64,000 nucleotides of DNA from the NCBI GenBank assembly GCA_907165275.2, contig OU015665.1, forward strand, positions 7,998,001-8,062,000, given 5' to 3'. Shown here piece after piece: positions 10,629 to 20,520 of the stretch (positions are counted from its first letter, which is position 1; each line of letters begins with the position of its first letter). Position numbers and translations under genes: made by a program. The notes below the pieces were generated by a model. The model ran no database searches and had not been told where the DNA came from. It worked only from the letters and a program-made list of their open reading frames with translations. This DNA comes from Zygaena filipendulae (lineage: Eukaryota > Arthropoda > Insecta > Lepidoptera > Zygaenidae).

Positions 10629-11239
10629 TACTTTTCCAACACTTCCAGCAATTATTATCGTTATATTTCAACCAGTTTATACACTTGACAAATTATACAC
10701 CTAGACCTTCCTCATATCAATTGGTGAAAAGGAAAGGAAGTTGGTATAAGCATTAACGTTTAACCTAAATCCACCGTCGATTTATTTCCATCGCACTTCG
10801 CAACCTTGATGCTAATTGCGAATAATTCGTCTTCAATGGTGCAGTTTCATGTGAGTTCCGACTTCCGACATTTGATAGTAAACAAAACCTTAGCACTACT
10901 TATATGAGTACGCTTACTTAAAGTAGACACATACATTTTCGAAATTTTAAATTAAGTTATTGCTATATCCCTTTTTTGAGTTAATACTAGAGTCTAGATC
11001 ACTAAGAGAGACTAGAGTTTAGTTTGCGGAGTTGTTTCCGGAATTGGCTTTATTATACCTATAAATAATCATATACTTAATCATAACGTTAGGACATTAT
11101 CACACACCACACGTTCTCAAACTAAGGACTTGTAATAAAAATCATCGGAATATTAAAAATATACTTTTTTTGTAGTAAACATAGACAACAAGCAGGTGCT
11201 AAGCTAGCCTAGACATAGGGTAAACACAAATATTCATCA
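10629..11239. other. Unannotated stretch
   Basis: No ORF, tRNA-like fold or repeat that I recognise. Confidence 0.5.
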
Positions 11240-11254
11240 TATTATAATTACGTT

Positions 11255-11330
11255 CGCCCTGATGCGCGGGGATCGAACCTGCGACCTCCTGGCGCAAGGT
11301 TCACAAAGGTATAGATAAGAAGCAGGATGT
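11255..11330 (-). repeat. tRNA-derived SINE fragment
   Basis: The complement contains GGTTCGATCCCCGCGCATCA, a T-arm/B-box-like sequence preceded by AGGTCGCA. This is typical of tRNA-derived SINEs, and a related segment occurs at 50260-50395. There is no complete cloverleaf, so it is not a tRNA gene. Confidence 0.45.
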
Positions 11331-11840
11331 CATCGACTGTAATGCTGAGTCAGTTGACAGTCACATCTATATAGGTAGGTACGTTAAACTTCCCGTCGCG
11401 AGCGCATACCATTGAGATCAAACTTTGTTCAACATTTACCTTGTTGTGTGTAGATCATTGAAGTACACATACCTATTATGTACTAATGGTGTCGATAAAC
11501 ATTTTCCTAAGACATTACCGTCATGAACTCTACCACAAACTCTACAAACATCTCTGTGCCAAAAATCACGTCTCCGTAACCGAAGAGGATATACAAACAC
11601 TTTTTCTTTTTCATAATAGGTAAGTCGGTTAATCAAATATCCAAATTTCTTGCATTAAGGTCAAAATTCCAATGGAAAAAATTGTAATGTAACGAGTACC
11701 TGAGGCATTAATAGAAAACCTTAGGCACTGTTGATGACATGGTGATAAGACCTAATGCTTTGTTTTGGTTTATCTCGCCGTTTTCAATTTGTTGACAGTT
11801 GGGATCATAATCGGTCCAACAAGCAATACAATGCGCATGA
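11331..11840. other. Unannotated stretch
   Basis: Nothing supported. The frame at 11436-11636 (minus) shows no domain. Confidence 0.5.
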
Positions 11841-13880
11841 TTTATTTATTTATTTATTTATTTATTGAATTTAAAAAGCATGACAGCATAATAAGCCATA
11901 GCGCTTAATAAATAATTAATTCTAATATTTAAAATGGAACAAAAAATTTTTTTAAATTAAAAACAATTTTAAAATTTGAATTAAAAAAGAAACATAACAT
12001 TAACAAAAACTTACTTATATTTACATATTTACACAGGAACTTATAACAGGCATTCTTTCCTCTAACATTCGCTTGCACTCGATCATCAATCTCCCAAGCC
12101 CTGTCACAAACATATCACACTCCGGGGAGCTGAGGAGCAAGGAGGAGAGCAGGTCTCGAGCGCGGGAGACAGGAGAGTGCTGGTACAGGAGGGTGCGCGT
12201 CGGCCGCTGCGCGAGAAGTCGCCGCGAGCGCACGCTCATGTGGCATTCTGGTACCGACAGTCGCACTAACTCCTCCAATACGTCCTGACAGTCTATTCTA
12301 TTTCTCAAGATTGACAAAGAGAACTTGACAAGTGCCACTGACCTTCTTAATTCTAATGAGTCAAACCCTAAATGTCCCATTAGAAAACCAGTGGGATACA
12401 TAAAGGGATAATAGGTGGATTGCTTCTGATATTGATTCCGTAAAAACTTCTTTTGAACCTTCTCCAGCATGAGCGAATATTTTTTCTCATGTGGGGCCCA
12501 GACCACTGTATTACACTCTAATATGCTGCGAACTAACGACGAATATAGGGTGCGCGTTGCCGCTATGGTCAGGGGCGCGGAGTTTCTGCAAACGAACCCT
12601 AGTCTTCTATATGCAGCTTCGGCTACAGAACGCGTATGGTCTCGGAAAGTGAGTTGTCTGTCAAATTGTATACCGAGATCACGCACTGACGTCACACGGC
12701 GGATTTCAGTAACTCCTATTCTATAACTGTGCTCTTGTGGTGTACGAGCTCGACTAAAACTCATCAGTTCACATTTGTCAGGATTAAAGGCAAGTTTGTT
12801 GACTACACTCCAGTTATAAACCCTATCCAAATCCCTCTGTAACGCGTCACGGTCTTCGGTCGTGTTGGTAACTCTTGCCAGTTTCACATCGTCGGCATAC
12901 AGCATGATCCTGGATTCACTCACGACTTCAGGCAAGTCATTAATGAGTACCACGAACAATAAAGGCCCTAGGTTCGACCCCTGACTAATACCTGAAGGGG
13001 TTGCATATGGTTGAGACTGATATGGACCGTATTTTACAAACTGTTTCCTTTCAGAAAGATAGCTTGCAAACAGTTTTAGAAGCCTGGGCGTGAATCCCAT
13101 ACCAGCCAGTTTAAACAGCAGCACATCGTTATCCACCTGATCGAAGGCCTTCTGAAAGTCCAAGTAAACAACATCTACCTGGTTCCTATTATCGACTTCT
13201 CTGGACAAGATGTCCACCAAGGAAACCAGATTGGTGGCCACCGACCGCTTGGGCAAGAATGCATGCTGCGCAGCAGTGATAAAGGGTAAACATTGGGGTA
13301 GCAATTTATCGTGAACAACCATTTCAAAAACTTTCGCTAGCGTGCATAGAATAGCTACCGGTCTGTAATTTTCAACCTTAATTTTCGATCCTGATTTTGG
13401 AATAGGCGTCACCCTAGACTGCTTCCATATCGATGGATACTGCCCCGTTCGTAAAATGAAGTTAAACATGAATAGTACCGGCACGAGTAGTTCTTGTAAG
13501 CAACCTTTAATTACGTATGGCGGTATGGCGTCAGGTCCCGCGGAGGTGTCCCCTCGAAGTTTTCGCACCGCGCTTTGCACATCGCTGTCGAGGAAGGTGG
13601 TGATGTCTACGCGTCGCGCGTCCGCCGCGCCCGCCGCCCCCGCCGCGCCCGCGTCCAGTCGGGGCAAGCCCGCCAGGAACACGGACTCGAAGTGGGCGGC
13701 ACAAAATCGCAGTGCTCCTGCATCTATAAGGTTCTTCCCACATATACTGTCACGACGGCCCATAGAGGTAAGATTATGTGCAATGAAAGTATCGTTATAT
13801 GTGGGGAGACCTTTGTCGAGGCGGGAGTGCCACAGTTTTATTTTCCGTGATTTTGAATTAGCCCTTTGAGAAACGAGCAA
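11841..13880 (-). mobile_element. 5'-truncated non-LTR retrotransposon (Jockey/CR1 group)
   Basis: Minus-strand LINE copy of about 2 kb. Its 3' end is a (TAAA)n tail, seen on the plus strand as six TTTA units at 11841-11866, with an A+T-rich 3' untranslated part up to 12020. The only ORF is the RT part; the endonuclease half is missing, the usual result of incomplete reverse transcription. I could not find a convincing target duplication. Confidence 0.85.
12021..13880 (-). pseudogene. Reverse transcriptase ORF of a truncated LINE
   Basis: An uninterrupted frame of 619 codons, opened by truncation rather than by a start codon: the first codon is TTG and an in-frame TAA lies just upstream. RT motifs appear in order: 'YLDFQKAFDQVDN' (motif A), 'SGISQGSNLGPLLF' (motif B) and 'MLYADDVKLA' (motif C, YADD near residue 328), followed by the 'LGIQFDRQLTFRDH' region typical of Jockey/CR1-type LINEs. 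Residues 1 to about 40 probably do not belong to the LINE, because the same DNA (13795-13845) recurs at 40475 and in the foldback at 9138. A Gly/Ala-rich run near residues 75-88 comes from the GC-rich block 13610-13665. No apurinic endonuclease domain is present. Confidence 0.85.
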
Positions 13881-14620
13881 ATAATTTTACCCACATACTA
13901 TATGAACTAATACTAGTGTATTCTACTATTTCGACTCTAACAGTCCTTGTACAATAAATAATTTAAGTGACAATAAAATACAATGTAAAATACATAAATG
14001 TAATAAGGCGAACCATAAAAATGGCTTCACTGTGTCCAGTTTTACGTTAAGCCGTGACCTTTGTTATATTCGCCATAATACTCTGTCTGCATAACAAAAG
14101 AATAACATTAGCAGAGACTATGTAGGCATACGGTTTATTAGGCACGTACAAAACAAACCATGTTGTCGGTCGAGCCAGAATTTTGTTTACGAGGCTATGT
14201 ATAGCTAAATAATTTGATACAGACTGAATTTAACAATATACAGGTATAATATTGTCACGTTACTATTGTATGTACCTAGTGTATACACTGGTAATAAGAT
14301 CAGCAGCTATACCATGATCTTTTAAGTGTTGTAAAAATATTTGCTCTAATTTCATATCAGGAACAAAACAAGGAACATATCGTATATTTATATGAATTCG
14401 TATAAAAAAACGTAGATCGTCTTTCGTCTGAAAAAACTATAATAGTGCATATGGTAAATATCACTATATTTACTTTTAATATGACATGGTACGATTTTTT
14501 TAACTACTACACACTTCTCAACGACGCGATGCGATGCTACATGAAGGCTAGCTGTGCAAGAACTAAAGAGTCCATAGCATGGTCACTAGGTAGGTACTAC
14601 TTGCCCTTGTGAGAGATAGC
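13881..14620. other. Unannotated A+T-rich stretch
   Basis: No ORF or repeat that I recognise. Confidence 0.5.
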
Positions 14621-14717
14621 GAAGGGTCCTTTTGCGAATTAGACCTATTGCAAATTGGTCCTTTAGCAAATTGGTCGTATTGCGAATTGGACATTTTAAA
14701 CCTTCTGGACATTTTGC
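14621..14717. repeat. Degenerate ~16-bp minisatellite, target of the gypsy insertion
   Basis: Several units of about 16 bp resembling ATTGCGAATTGGACCT follow each other (TTTTGCGAATTAGAC, CTATTGCAAATTGGTC, CTTTAGCAAATTGGTC, GTATTGCGAATTGGAC). The array resumes after the retrotransposon at 19782-19799 (TTGCGAATTGGACCTAAA), so the element inserted within it. Confidence 0.75.
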
Positions 14718-14950
14718 TTTACTGCACTGTGCTCGTATCGGCTGATTGTAAATAAAAGAAACTGTTTCTGACAAATCTATAGTTGTTTATTTCTGTGTTC
14801 ACGAGCTTACTGTGTAGTACTTAAAGTTAGTTTACAAGGTGCGCGAGCGCACGCCGCAGAGGCTAGGAGGGGTCTGTCGAGACCGCGGCTCGCATTCATT
14901 AGCATAACCAAAAGTAGTGCGTCAGCGTACAAGATTGCTGAGACGCTACA
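14718..14950 (-). repeat. 3' LTR of the gypsy element
   Basis: Same 233 bases as 19549-19781. On the minus strand it begins TGTAGCGTCTCAGC and ends CAGTAAA. An AATAAA polyadenylation signal is present on that strand within CAGAAATAAACAAC near 14783-14796. Confidence 0.95.
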
Positions 14951-14967
14951 TCATTCCCCCCTTTTTC
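14951..14967 (-). other. Polypurine tract
   Basis: On the minus strand AAAAAGGGGGGGAATGA lies directly before the TGTAGC start of the 3' LTR. This is the expected primer for plus-strand DNA synthesis. Confidence 0.85.
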
Positions 14968-15272
14968 TAAAATTTTTGAGGAACAAAAAATTTTCCAAAA
15001 CCTGTTACGCTAAAATTTATATAAAACAAAACAAAACGCATACACTATACCCTTAAATTAAAACATTCACATTTCGCGCGACCGTCTCACTTTTCGCTAA
15101 ACAATAACACGGTGTATCATTACATGAGTAGGTACATGGTCGCTTATTGCGCTCTCTATGTTACAGAGTTATACATTGAATTTCTTACCATTCGATATAC
15201 TATATAAACATTAACATCTTATACCTATAGTATACGACTACAAATTCGCGACGACACTTAGGAAACACCAAA

Positions 15273-15575
15273 CTAATACTTATACACTGTCTGAGCAGAT
15301 GATACTTCCGGGCTAGGGCGAGGTTTGTCAACGACCCGAACCATGTCTAGGGTGGAGTTGATGTCCTTTACTAATAACTTCTTAGCCCGGTGACACCCAT
15401 ATCTACAGCCACATACGATTACGATGACTACTGCCAGGGTAATAATTACTATGCTGGAAACTCCAAAAAGTTCAATTTTCCTTTCCAGGGCTGCGTCTAC
15501 ATTTGCGTTGTTCGCTATAACTACTTCTGAGTTCTTGCTTTGCGGATTCCCCATATTTAATAAAATAATGCTCAT
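15273..15575 (-). CDS. Small membrane-protein ORF downstream of pol in the gypsy element
   Basis: A frame of 100 codons from the first ATG at 15575-15573 (the open frame reaches back to a GTG at 15584). It has a polar N-terminal part, one hydrophobic segment of about 20 residues (core 'SIVIITLAVVIVIVCGC') and a basic stop-transfer stretch followed by a soluble tail, so it looks like the membrane anchor and cytoplasmic tail of a type I protein. Its position after pol is where envelope-like genes lie in some gypsy elements. CsRn1-type elements are not generally known for one. It overlaps, in another frame, the end of the ORF at 15472-15678. It is probably the remnant of a larger gene; function not shown. 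Confidence 0.45.
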   Translation of the reverse strand: MSIILLNMGNPQSKNSEVVIANNANVDAALERKIELFGVSSIVIITLAVVIVIVCGCRYGCHRAKKLLVKDINSTLDMVRVVDKPRPSPEVSSAQTVYKY

Positions 15576-15678
15576 AAGAACCACTTGAACGCGCTCTAAT
15601 GCGTTGTATGTCTCTTCCTAAGTGTCGGTCGACGAATGCCAAAATTACTAAAAACTTATAAAAGAAAACTAATGACAT
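15472..15678 (-). CDS. Short ORF with signal-peptide-like start, gypsy element
   Basis: A 68-codon frame with a real ATG at 15678-15676. The N-terminus 'MSLVFFYKFLVILAF' resembles a signal peptide, followed by a charged stretch. The reading then continues into low-information sequence over the start of the neighbouring ORF (15273-15575) in a different frame. A secreted N-terminus followed by a membrane anchor in a shifted frame suggests the two ends of one former envelope-like gene separated by a deletion or frameshift. That link is inference. Alternatively both are chance ORFs in the 3' region. Confidence 0.35.
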   Translation of the reverse strand: MSLVFFYKFLVILAFVDRHLGRDIQRIRARSSGSYEHYFIKYGESAKQELRSSYSEQRKCRRSPGKEN

Positions 15679-16151
15679 CTATTAAATTGTTAAATTTGCA
15701 ATCCAATTGAAAAGTCATTGCTCCAAAAAATAAAAATATATGCTAACTCATCATTGTGTCAAAATGCACAACTGGCCAGTTTGTACATTGCAACACAAAA
15801 TATTCTGTACCTAATCTAGAACACTAAACATGCAAACCATACATTTTTTAAAAATAGTTTTTATAATTAAACACATAGGTACACAAAGACTCTGCAATAT
15901 TATATAGGTACTCTTATAATATTACCATACATGTGTGATTGCGTAATGTACGACGCAAAAAACGCTGCGCTGCGAATAACTCTTCGCGAGTATCGTCGCA
16001 TGCAGTGATGCTACGCTTTCAAACAAAACAAAATATTGAACGAACGTAATGTCGTGAACACAAGTGTTATCTAATACATATATATTACTGACAAAAAAAT
16101 ACTGAACAAAAGTAATATCGTAGACAAAAGTGTTACATATTATCTATATTA
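15679..16151. other. Non-coding part of the gypsy element between pol and the small ORFs
   Basis: About 470 bases without a usable frame on the element's strand. If an envelope-like gene once existed here, a spliced message would have crossed this part; no clear splice sites were identified. Confidence 0.4.
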
Positions 16152-19100
16152 TTAACAATCTATGTCGTCGAAAAATCGTGTTCTCTTCACTACTCGTCCA
16201 CTTCGCGTGACGTAAGGTAATTTCTCCTTAGAGGAAACAGGATTTTTCGAACGATTCTTATTTACTATAACATCCGCAGTAACATTTAAATTTTCATCGT
16301 TTTCTACCACTGACTCGTCATCCAGTACAAAAGCTGGTTTTAATCGATCGATTGAAATGCATGTTTCTCTGTTCGGAAATTCGACTACATAATGCTTGTC
16401 TCTCCTTCTTATGACGCGGTAAGGGCCTTCATAAGGAGGTTGTAACGGTTTACGGACGAAATCGTTCCGAACGAAAACATATTTACACGTTTTCAACTCT
16501 GGATGAATAAAGGTAGTACGTTTCCTATTACTTCGAATAGAGGTTCTAAAGTTGCGTATTGTTTCTCGCAATTTACCTACATATGTTAGTATATCGTATT
16601 CTTGATTCGGAGAATAAAAATCACCTGGTAACCTCACAGTTTTTCCGTACGTTAACTCTGCGGCGCTATATCCGGTATCACTCCTAACAGCTGTTCGCAA
16701 GCCTAATAAAACTGTAGGTAATTCGTCAATCCAGGAATTTGAATCTAATCTAGCCATTAAAGCTACTTTCATCGATCTATGCCATCTCTCCACTATTCCA
16801 TTACTCTGTGGATGGTACGCTGTGGTACGTATCTTTTGTATACCCATTACCTTCATTAATTCCTTAAACAAATCGCTCTCGAATTGCCTGCCCTGGTCAC
16901 TCGTAAGTTTAACAGGACAACCAAAACGTGAAATCCATGTCTCGAATAACGCTTTCGCTACGTTTTCAGCTGTAATTTCTTTCAAAGGAATGGCTTCCGG
17001 CCATCTGGTAAATCTATCAATTATCGTAAGGCAATACCTAAAACCATCTTCAGAGATTCGCAACGGGCCTACAATATCTATGTGTATGTGCTCGAATCTA
17101 TCCTGTGTGGGAAACTGTCCCAAGTCTGAGATAGTATGTCTCTGAATTTTCGCTTTCTGACATGCTACACAGGTCTTGGACCACCTGCTTACATCTTTAT
17201 TCAGCCCTGGCCAGAAATACTTCTGCGAGACTAATTTCTTTGACGCTCTAATGCCAGGGTGGCTTAAATTATGTACACTATCAAAAGCTTTCCGCCTGAA
17301 ATTTTCAGGTAAATAAGGACGAACTCTATCTGTTGAAATTTCGCAATAGATCGGTTTATTACATATCGGACTTTGCAATTTCTTTAAGCGTACGTGACTA
17401 TTACATTGTTTTCCAGTCGCTAGAATATGTGTAATATAATCGTCTGCTTCCTGTGCCGTGGCTAATTCTAGGTAGTCGATAGGCGCTGGACAAAACAACT
17501 CGGCGACACGTGAAAGCGAGTCAGCAACTACATTGCTCAACCCGGTAACGTGTCGGATGTCAGTTGTGAACTCACTAATAAACAATAAATGTCTCATGCG
17601 CCTCGGCGTTTCATTACTACTATTTAATTTTGAAAAAACGTAAGTCAAAGGTTTATGATCGGTAAATATAATTAATTCTCTACCCTCGAATAACTTCCTG
17701 AAATACTGAACTGCCATGTAAATTGCTAAAAGTTCGCGATCATAAGTACTATACTTCCTCTGTGTATCCGACAACTTCTTAGAGAAATAACCTAACGGTA
17801 ACCATTTTCCGTCAATCTGTTGTTGTAATACCGCACCTACACAAGTATCTGATGCGTCACACATTAAAGATATGGGAACATCGCAACGAGGATGTGACAA
17901 TGTAACTGCCTTTTGCAGGTCGAGCTTACATTTATCAAACGCTTCGTTCGCTTTACTATCCCACTGTACCTTAGTCTTATCGCGTTTCTTCGAATGATGT
18001 ATATACTTATTAAGTTCCATTTGCGACTCTACTGCGTGTGGAATGTGTCCTCTATAAAAATTAACCATACCTAAAAATCGCCTTAATTCTTCAACCGTCT
18101 GAGGTTTAGGAAAATCTATTATCGCCTGCACTCTGGACTGCAAAGGTGTAATGCCACTACGGGTGACTTCAAATCCCAAAAAACTTACTTTTTCCTGTCC
18201 AAATTCGCATTTCGAGAGATTAATAGTAATTCCGAATTCGCTAAACCTCTTGAATATAGCCTCTAGATGCTCTACATGCTGTTGTTCGTTATCGCTAGCT
18301 ATGATTACGTCATCAATATAGGAAAACAAAAAATCTAACCCTGCTAGTACAGTTGTGCTCATAAATCGCTGAAACGTTTGAGCTGCGTTCCTTAAACCGA
18401 AACTCATTCTGGTGAACTCGAATAATCCGAACGGTGTGATTATCGCGGTTTTTTCTACGTCGTCGGGATGAATCGGTATAAAATGATAAGCTCTATTAAT
18501 ATCTAACTTAGTAAATATAGTTTTGTTCGCGAGTATATATGTAAAATCATGCAACCTAGGTATTGGATAACGGTCAGGTTTAGTTTTCGCGTTAAGACTT
18601 CTGTAATCACCACAAGGTCTTAACTGGCCATTAGCTTTAGGTACACAATGTAAAGCACTAGACCACGGACTTTTACTAGGCCTACATATGCCCAACTCCT
18701 GCATGACTCGAAACTCTTCCTTAACTCTAAGGTAGCGATCAGGCGGTAACGGCCTTGCCCGCGCGTGTACCGGTGATCCGGTCGTTTCGATGTAATGAAA
18801 AACCGAATGCTTCGGGGGCTCCTTGAAAGATGTGGGCCTAGTAATATCCGGATACTTAGATATAACATCCTGATATTTATGATTACACTCTAAGGTTTTT
18901 AAAGAGGGTTGTAAACTACTTACAATAGAGGTTACAACGTTCAAATTCGTGACCTGATCGATCAGCTTCCGGGCTCCTACGTCCACCAGCAGGTTGTGGA
19001 AGCTCAGGAAGTCGGCGCCGATAATGGGTTGCTGTACATCCGCGATAATAAATTCCCAACGAAACACACGTCGTAATTTTAAGTTCAGCACTAACGATTT

Positions 19101-19430
19101 AACACCATAAGTCTTTATCGGCGTACCATTCGCTGCATAGAGTTTATAAGCACATTCCGACGGTAATTTGTTTTTCTTCGTCACCGGAATCACGGAAACG
19201 TCGGCTCCGGTATCCTCCAAAAAATCGGTAATTTGCCCGATTACGTCGGCGCTTAATTTTGATACCACCAGGTCGAACTTGGAGACATCCCCTAGCCTCT
19301 GCGGAGCCAGCACCGCTTCAATTCTGTAGAACCATAGTCTGGGATGTCTCGTCCAGAACTCGGGAATAGTCGATGCCAGTGAAATCGCCGAGATGTCGAT
19401 TATCTCGCGCGTTATCTTCTCTTCAGCCAT
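16152..19430 (-). CDS. Fused Gag(N-term)-protease-RT-RNase H-integrase polyprotein
   Basis: The first true ATG gives 1092 residues; eleven more open codons lie upstream but begin with GTG. Residues 1-72 resemble the start of a gypsy capsid ('[19 protein letters not shown]'). They run directly into the protease active site '[10 protein letters not shown]' at residue 73, so the rest of capsid, the zinc-knuckle nucleocapsid and the start of protease are absent. RT has 'YIDD' at about 371-374, RNase H 'CDASD' near 525, the integrase HHCC zinc site from residue 720, and a D,D35E triad whose last two members are near 845 and 881. The frame is otherwise unbroken. Pol enzymes may be functional, but particles would need Gag supplied in trans. 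The joint keeps the frame exactly, consistent with a deletion during reverse transcription. Confidence 0.9.
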   Translation of the reverse strand: MAEEKITREIIDISAISLASTIPEFWTRHPRLWFYRIEAVLAPQRLGDVSKFDLVVSKLSADVIGQITDFLEDTGADVSVIPVTKKNKLPSECAYKLYAANGTPIKTYGVKSLVLNLKLRRVFRWEFIIADVQQPIIGADFLSFHNLLVDVGARKLIDQVTNLNVVTSIVSSLQPSLKTLECNHKYQDVISKYPDITRPTSFKEPPKHSVFHYIETTGSPVHARARPLPPDRYLRVKEEFRVMQELGICRPSKSPWSSALHCVPKANGQLRPCGDYRSLNAKTKPDRYPIPRLHDFTYILANKTIFTKLDINRAYHFIPIHPDDVEKTAIITPFGLFEFTRMSFGLRNAAQTFQRFMSTTVLAGLDFLFSYIDDVIIASDNEQQHVEHLEAIFKRFSEFGITINLSKCEFGQEKVSFLGFEVTRSGITPLQSRVQAIIDFPKPQTVEELRRFLGMVNFYRGHIPHAVESQMELNKYIHHSKKRDKTKVQWDSKANEAFDKCKLDLQKAVTLSHPRCDVPISLMCDASDTCVGAVLQQQIDGKWLPLGYFSKKLSDTQRKYSTYDRELLAIYMAVQYFRKLFEGRELIIFTDHKPLTYVFSKLNSSNETPRRMRHLLFISEFTTDIRHVTGLSNVVADSLSRVAELFCPAPIDYLELATAQEADDYITHILATGKQCNSHVRLKKLQSPICNKPIYCEISTDRVRPYLPENFRRKAFDSVHNLSHPGIRASKKLVSQKYFWPGLNKDVSRWSKTCVACQKAKIQRHTISDLGQFPTQDRFEHIHIDIVGPLRISEDGFRYCLTIIDRFTRWPEAIPLKEITAENVAKALFETWISRFGCPVKLTSDQGRQFESDLFKELMKVMGIQKIRTTAYHPQSNGIVERWHRSMKVALMARLDSNSWIDELPTVLLGLRTAVRSDTGYSAAELTYGKTVRLPGDFYSPNQEYDILTYVGKLRETIRNFRTSIRSNRKRTTFIHPELKTCKYVFVRNDFVRKPLQPPYEGPYRVIRRRDKHYVVEFPNRETCISIDRLKPAFVLDDESVVENDENLNVTADVIVNKNRSKNPVSSKEKLPYVTRSGRVVKRTRFFDDIDC

Positions 19431-19529
19431 TTCGATAGAATTCGAATATTCGGTAAAACTCACGAATAAGCACGTAGTCTATCGCCAAAAATCCGTAGGT
19501 TGATCACGAAAAATCACTTAGGTAGATTG

Positions 19530-19547
19530 ATCACGTCGGGGTCACCA
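19530..19547 (-). promoter_or_regulatory. Primer binding site, tRNA-Trp
   Basis: On the minus strand TGGTGACCCCGACGTGAT starts two bases after the 5' LTR end. It is complementary to the 3' end of insect tRNA-Trp including CCA, the primer known for CsRn1-clade elements. Confidence 0.85.
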
Positions 19548-19548
19548 C

Positions 19549-19781
19549 TTTACTGCACTGTGCTCGTATCGGCTGATTGTAAATAAAAGAAACTGTTTCT
19601 GACAAATCTATAGTTGTTTATTTCTGTGTTCACGAGCTTACTGTGTAGTACTTAAAGTTAGTTTACAAGGTGCGCGAGCGCACGCCGCAGAGGCTAGGAG
19701 GGGTCTGTCGAGACCGCGGCTCGCATTCATTAGCATAACCAAAAGTAGTGCGTCAGCGTACAAGATTGCTGAGACGCTACA
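19549..19781 (-). repeat. 5' LTR of the gypsy element
   Basis: Identical to 14718-14950. It would carry the promoter of the element; I see no canonical TATA box at a decisive position. Flanked on the right by the TTGC target duplicate and the continuing minisatellite. Confidence 0.95.
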
Positions 19782-19867
19782 TTGCGAATTGGACCTAAAG
19801 CGCCTAAACGAAGCGTTCATCTCAAATTTGGAAGGTGGAAATGTTATTTAAATATATCTTCTTCTGT

Positions 19868-19921
19868 AATTCCCGCGGGAACTCCGAACTTACCGCGGGT
19901 GAAGCCACGGGGCACAGCTAG
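19868..19921 (+). repeat. 3' end fragment of a Helitron-like element
   Basis: Only the last ~54 bases are present: TCCCGCGGGAACTCC, the CCGCGG-type hairpin and GGGGCACAGCTAG followed by T. The rest is missing. Confidence 0.65.
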
Positions 19922-20404
19922 TGAATTAATAAAGTAGTAACTTGGCTTTTTCAATATCCTGTTTTTGTTATCGATACGAACACTACGTAGTACGTGCATA
20001 TTAAAAAAACTAGTGAGCTTTGTGACAATTGCATAATTACGAATGTCATTCACAGCCAGTGAATGAGCTTGAACATAGGTACACATTCTGAAGCGAAACA
20101 ATGAAGACATACGTTATATTTATCTGCAGTCTCTATCGCGAGTGCGCGGGACCTCAATATGTCATGTCTTCATTTATCGCCAAGTGTCGAATGACCTTTA
20201 GAATCTGATCTTCGATGTATTGTTTACATTTTATGCATTACACGCAGAACTCACATTTTGATCCATGGCAAAACATTTTATTAAAATTTTCAAACTTGTT
20301 CCCGCTTTTTTTTACTGTTTATTATTTTTTATTTTATCGTTACCAGCCATGAAATTCCATTTTGCTAGAAAATACTTTATAGGTTGTGTACATACGTGTG
20401 TACA

Positions 20405-20500
20405 TCCGTTAGTTTGTTTGTTACGCTTTCACGCCTCAACGGCTGAACGGATCATCATGAAATTTTGCATCCACGTTGCCAGGAGTACAGAGAAGGACAT
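20405..20500 (+). mobile_element. Helitron-like element, family H-A, left half of a copy split by RTE
   Basis: Carries TTTGTTTGTTACGCTTTCAC, 'ggatcatcatgaaattttgcat' and CAGAGAAGGACAT. It continues at 23901 after the RTE insertion. The last 13 bases (20488-20500) are the target duplication. Confidence 0.8.
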
Positions 20501-20520
20501 GACTTACTTGACTTATTGTC

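Larger units (their letters stand above)
14718..19781 (-). mobile_element. Ty3/gypsy LTR retrotransposon, CsRn1/Kabuki type, with internal deletions
   Basis: A complete provirus-like structure of 5064 bp on the minus strand. Two 233-bp LTRs (TGTAGC...CAGTAAA) are identical at every position I compared, and TTGC is duplicated on either side (14714-14717 and 19782-19785). A tRNA-Trp primer site follows the 5' LTR and a G-rich polypurine tract precedes the 3' LTR. Use of tRNA-Trp and the '[16 protein letters not shown]' RT block point to the CsRn1 clade, which includes silkworm Kabuki. The body holds one gag-pol ORF in which most of Gag is missing and two short membrane-type ORFs downstream. Identical LTRs mean a very recent insertion. 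Confidence 0.93.

Noticed and set aside
12073..13869. Plus-strand and alternative frames over the truncated LINE
   Set aside because: Shadows of the RT frame, opened by its G+C-rich third positions.
14621..14717. CRISPR-like array
   Set aside because: Units of about 16 bp are contiguous and degenerate without spacers; the host is an animal.
14951..19548. Errantivirus or other infectious insect retrovirus
   Set aside because: tRNA-Trp priming, the RT signature and the TTGC duplicate fit the CsRn1 clade, and no complete envelope gene is present.
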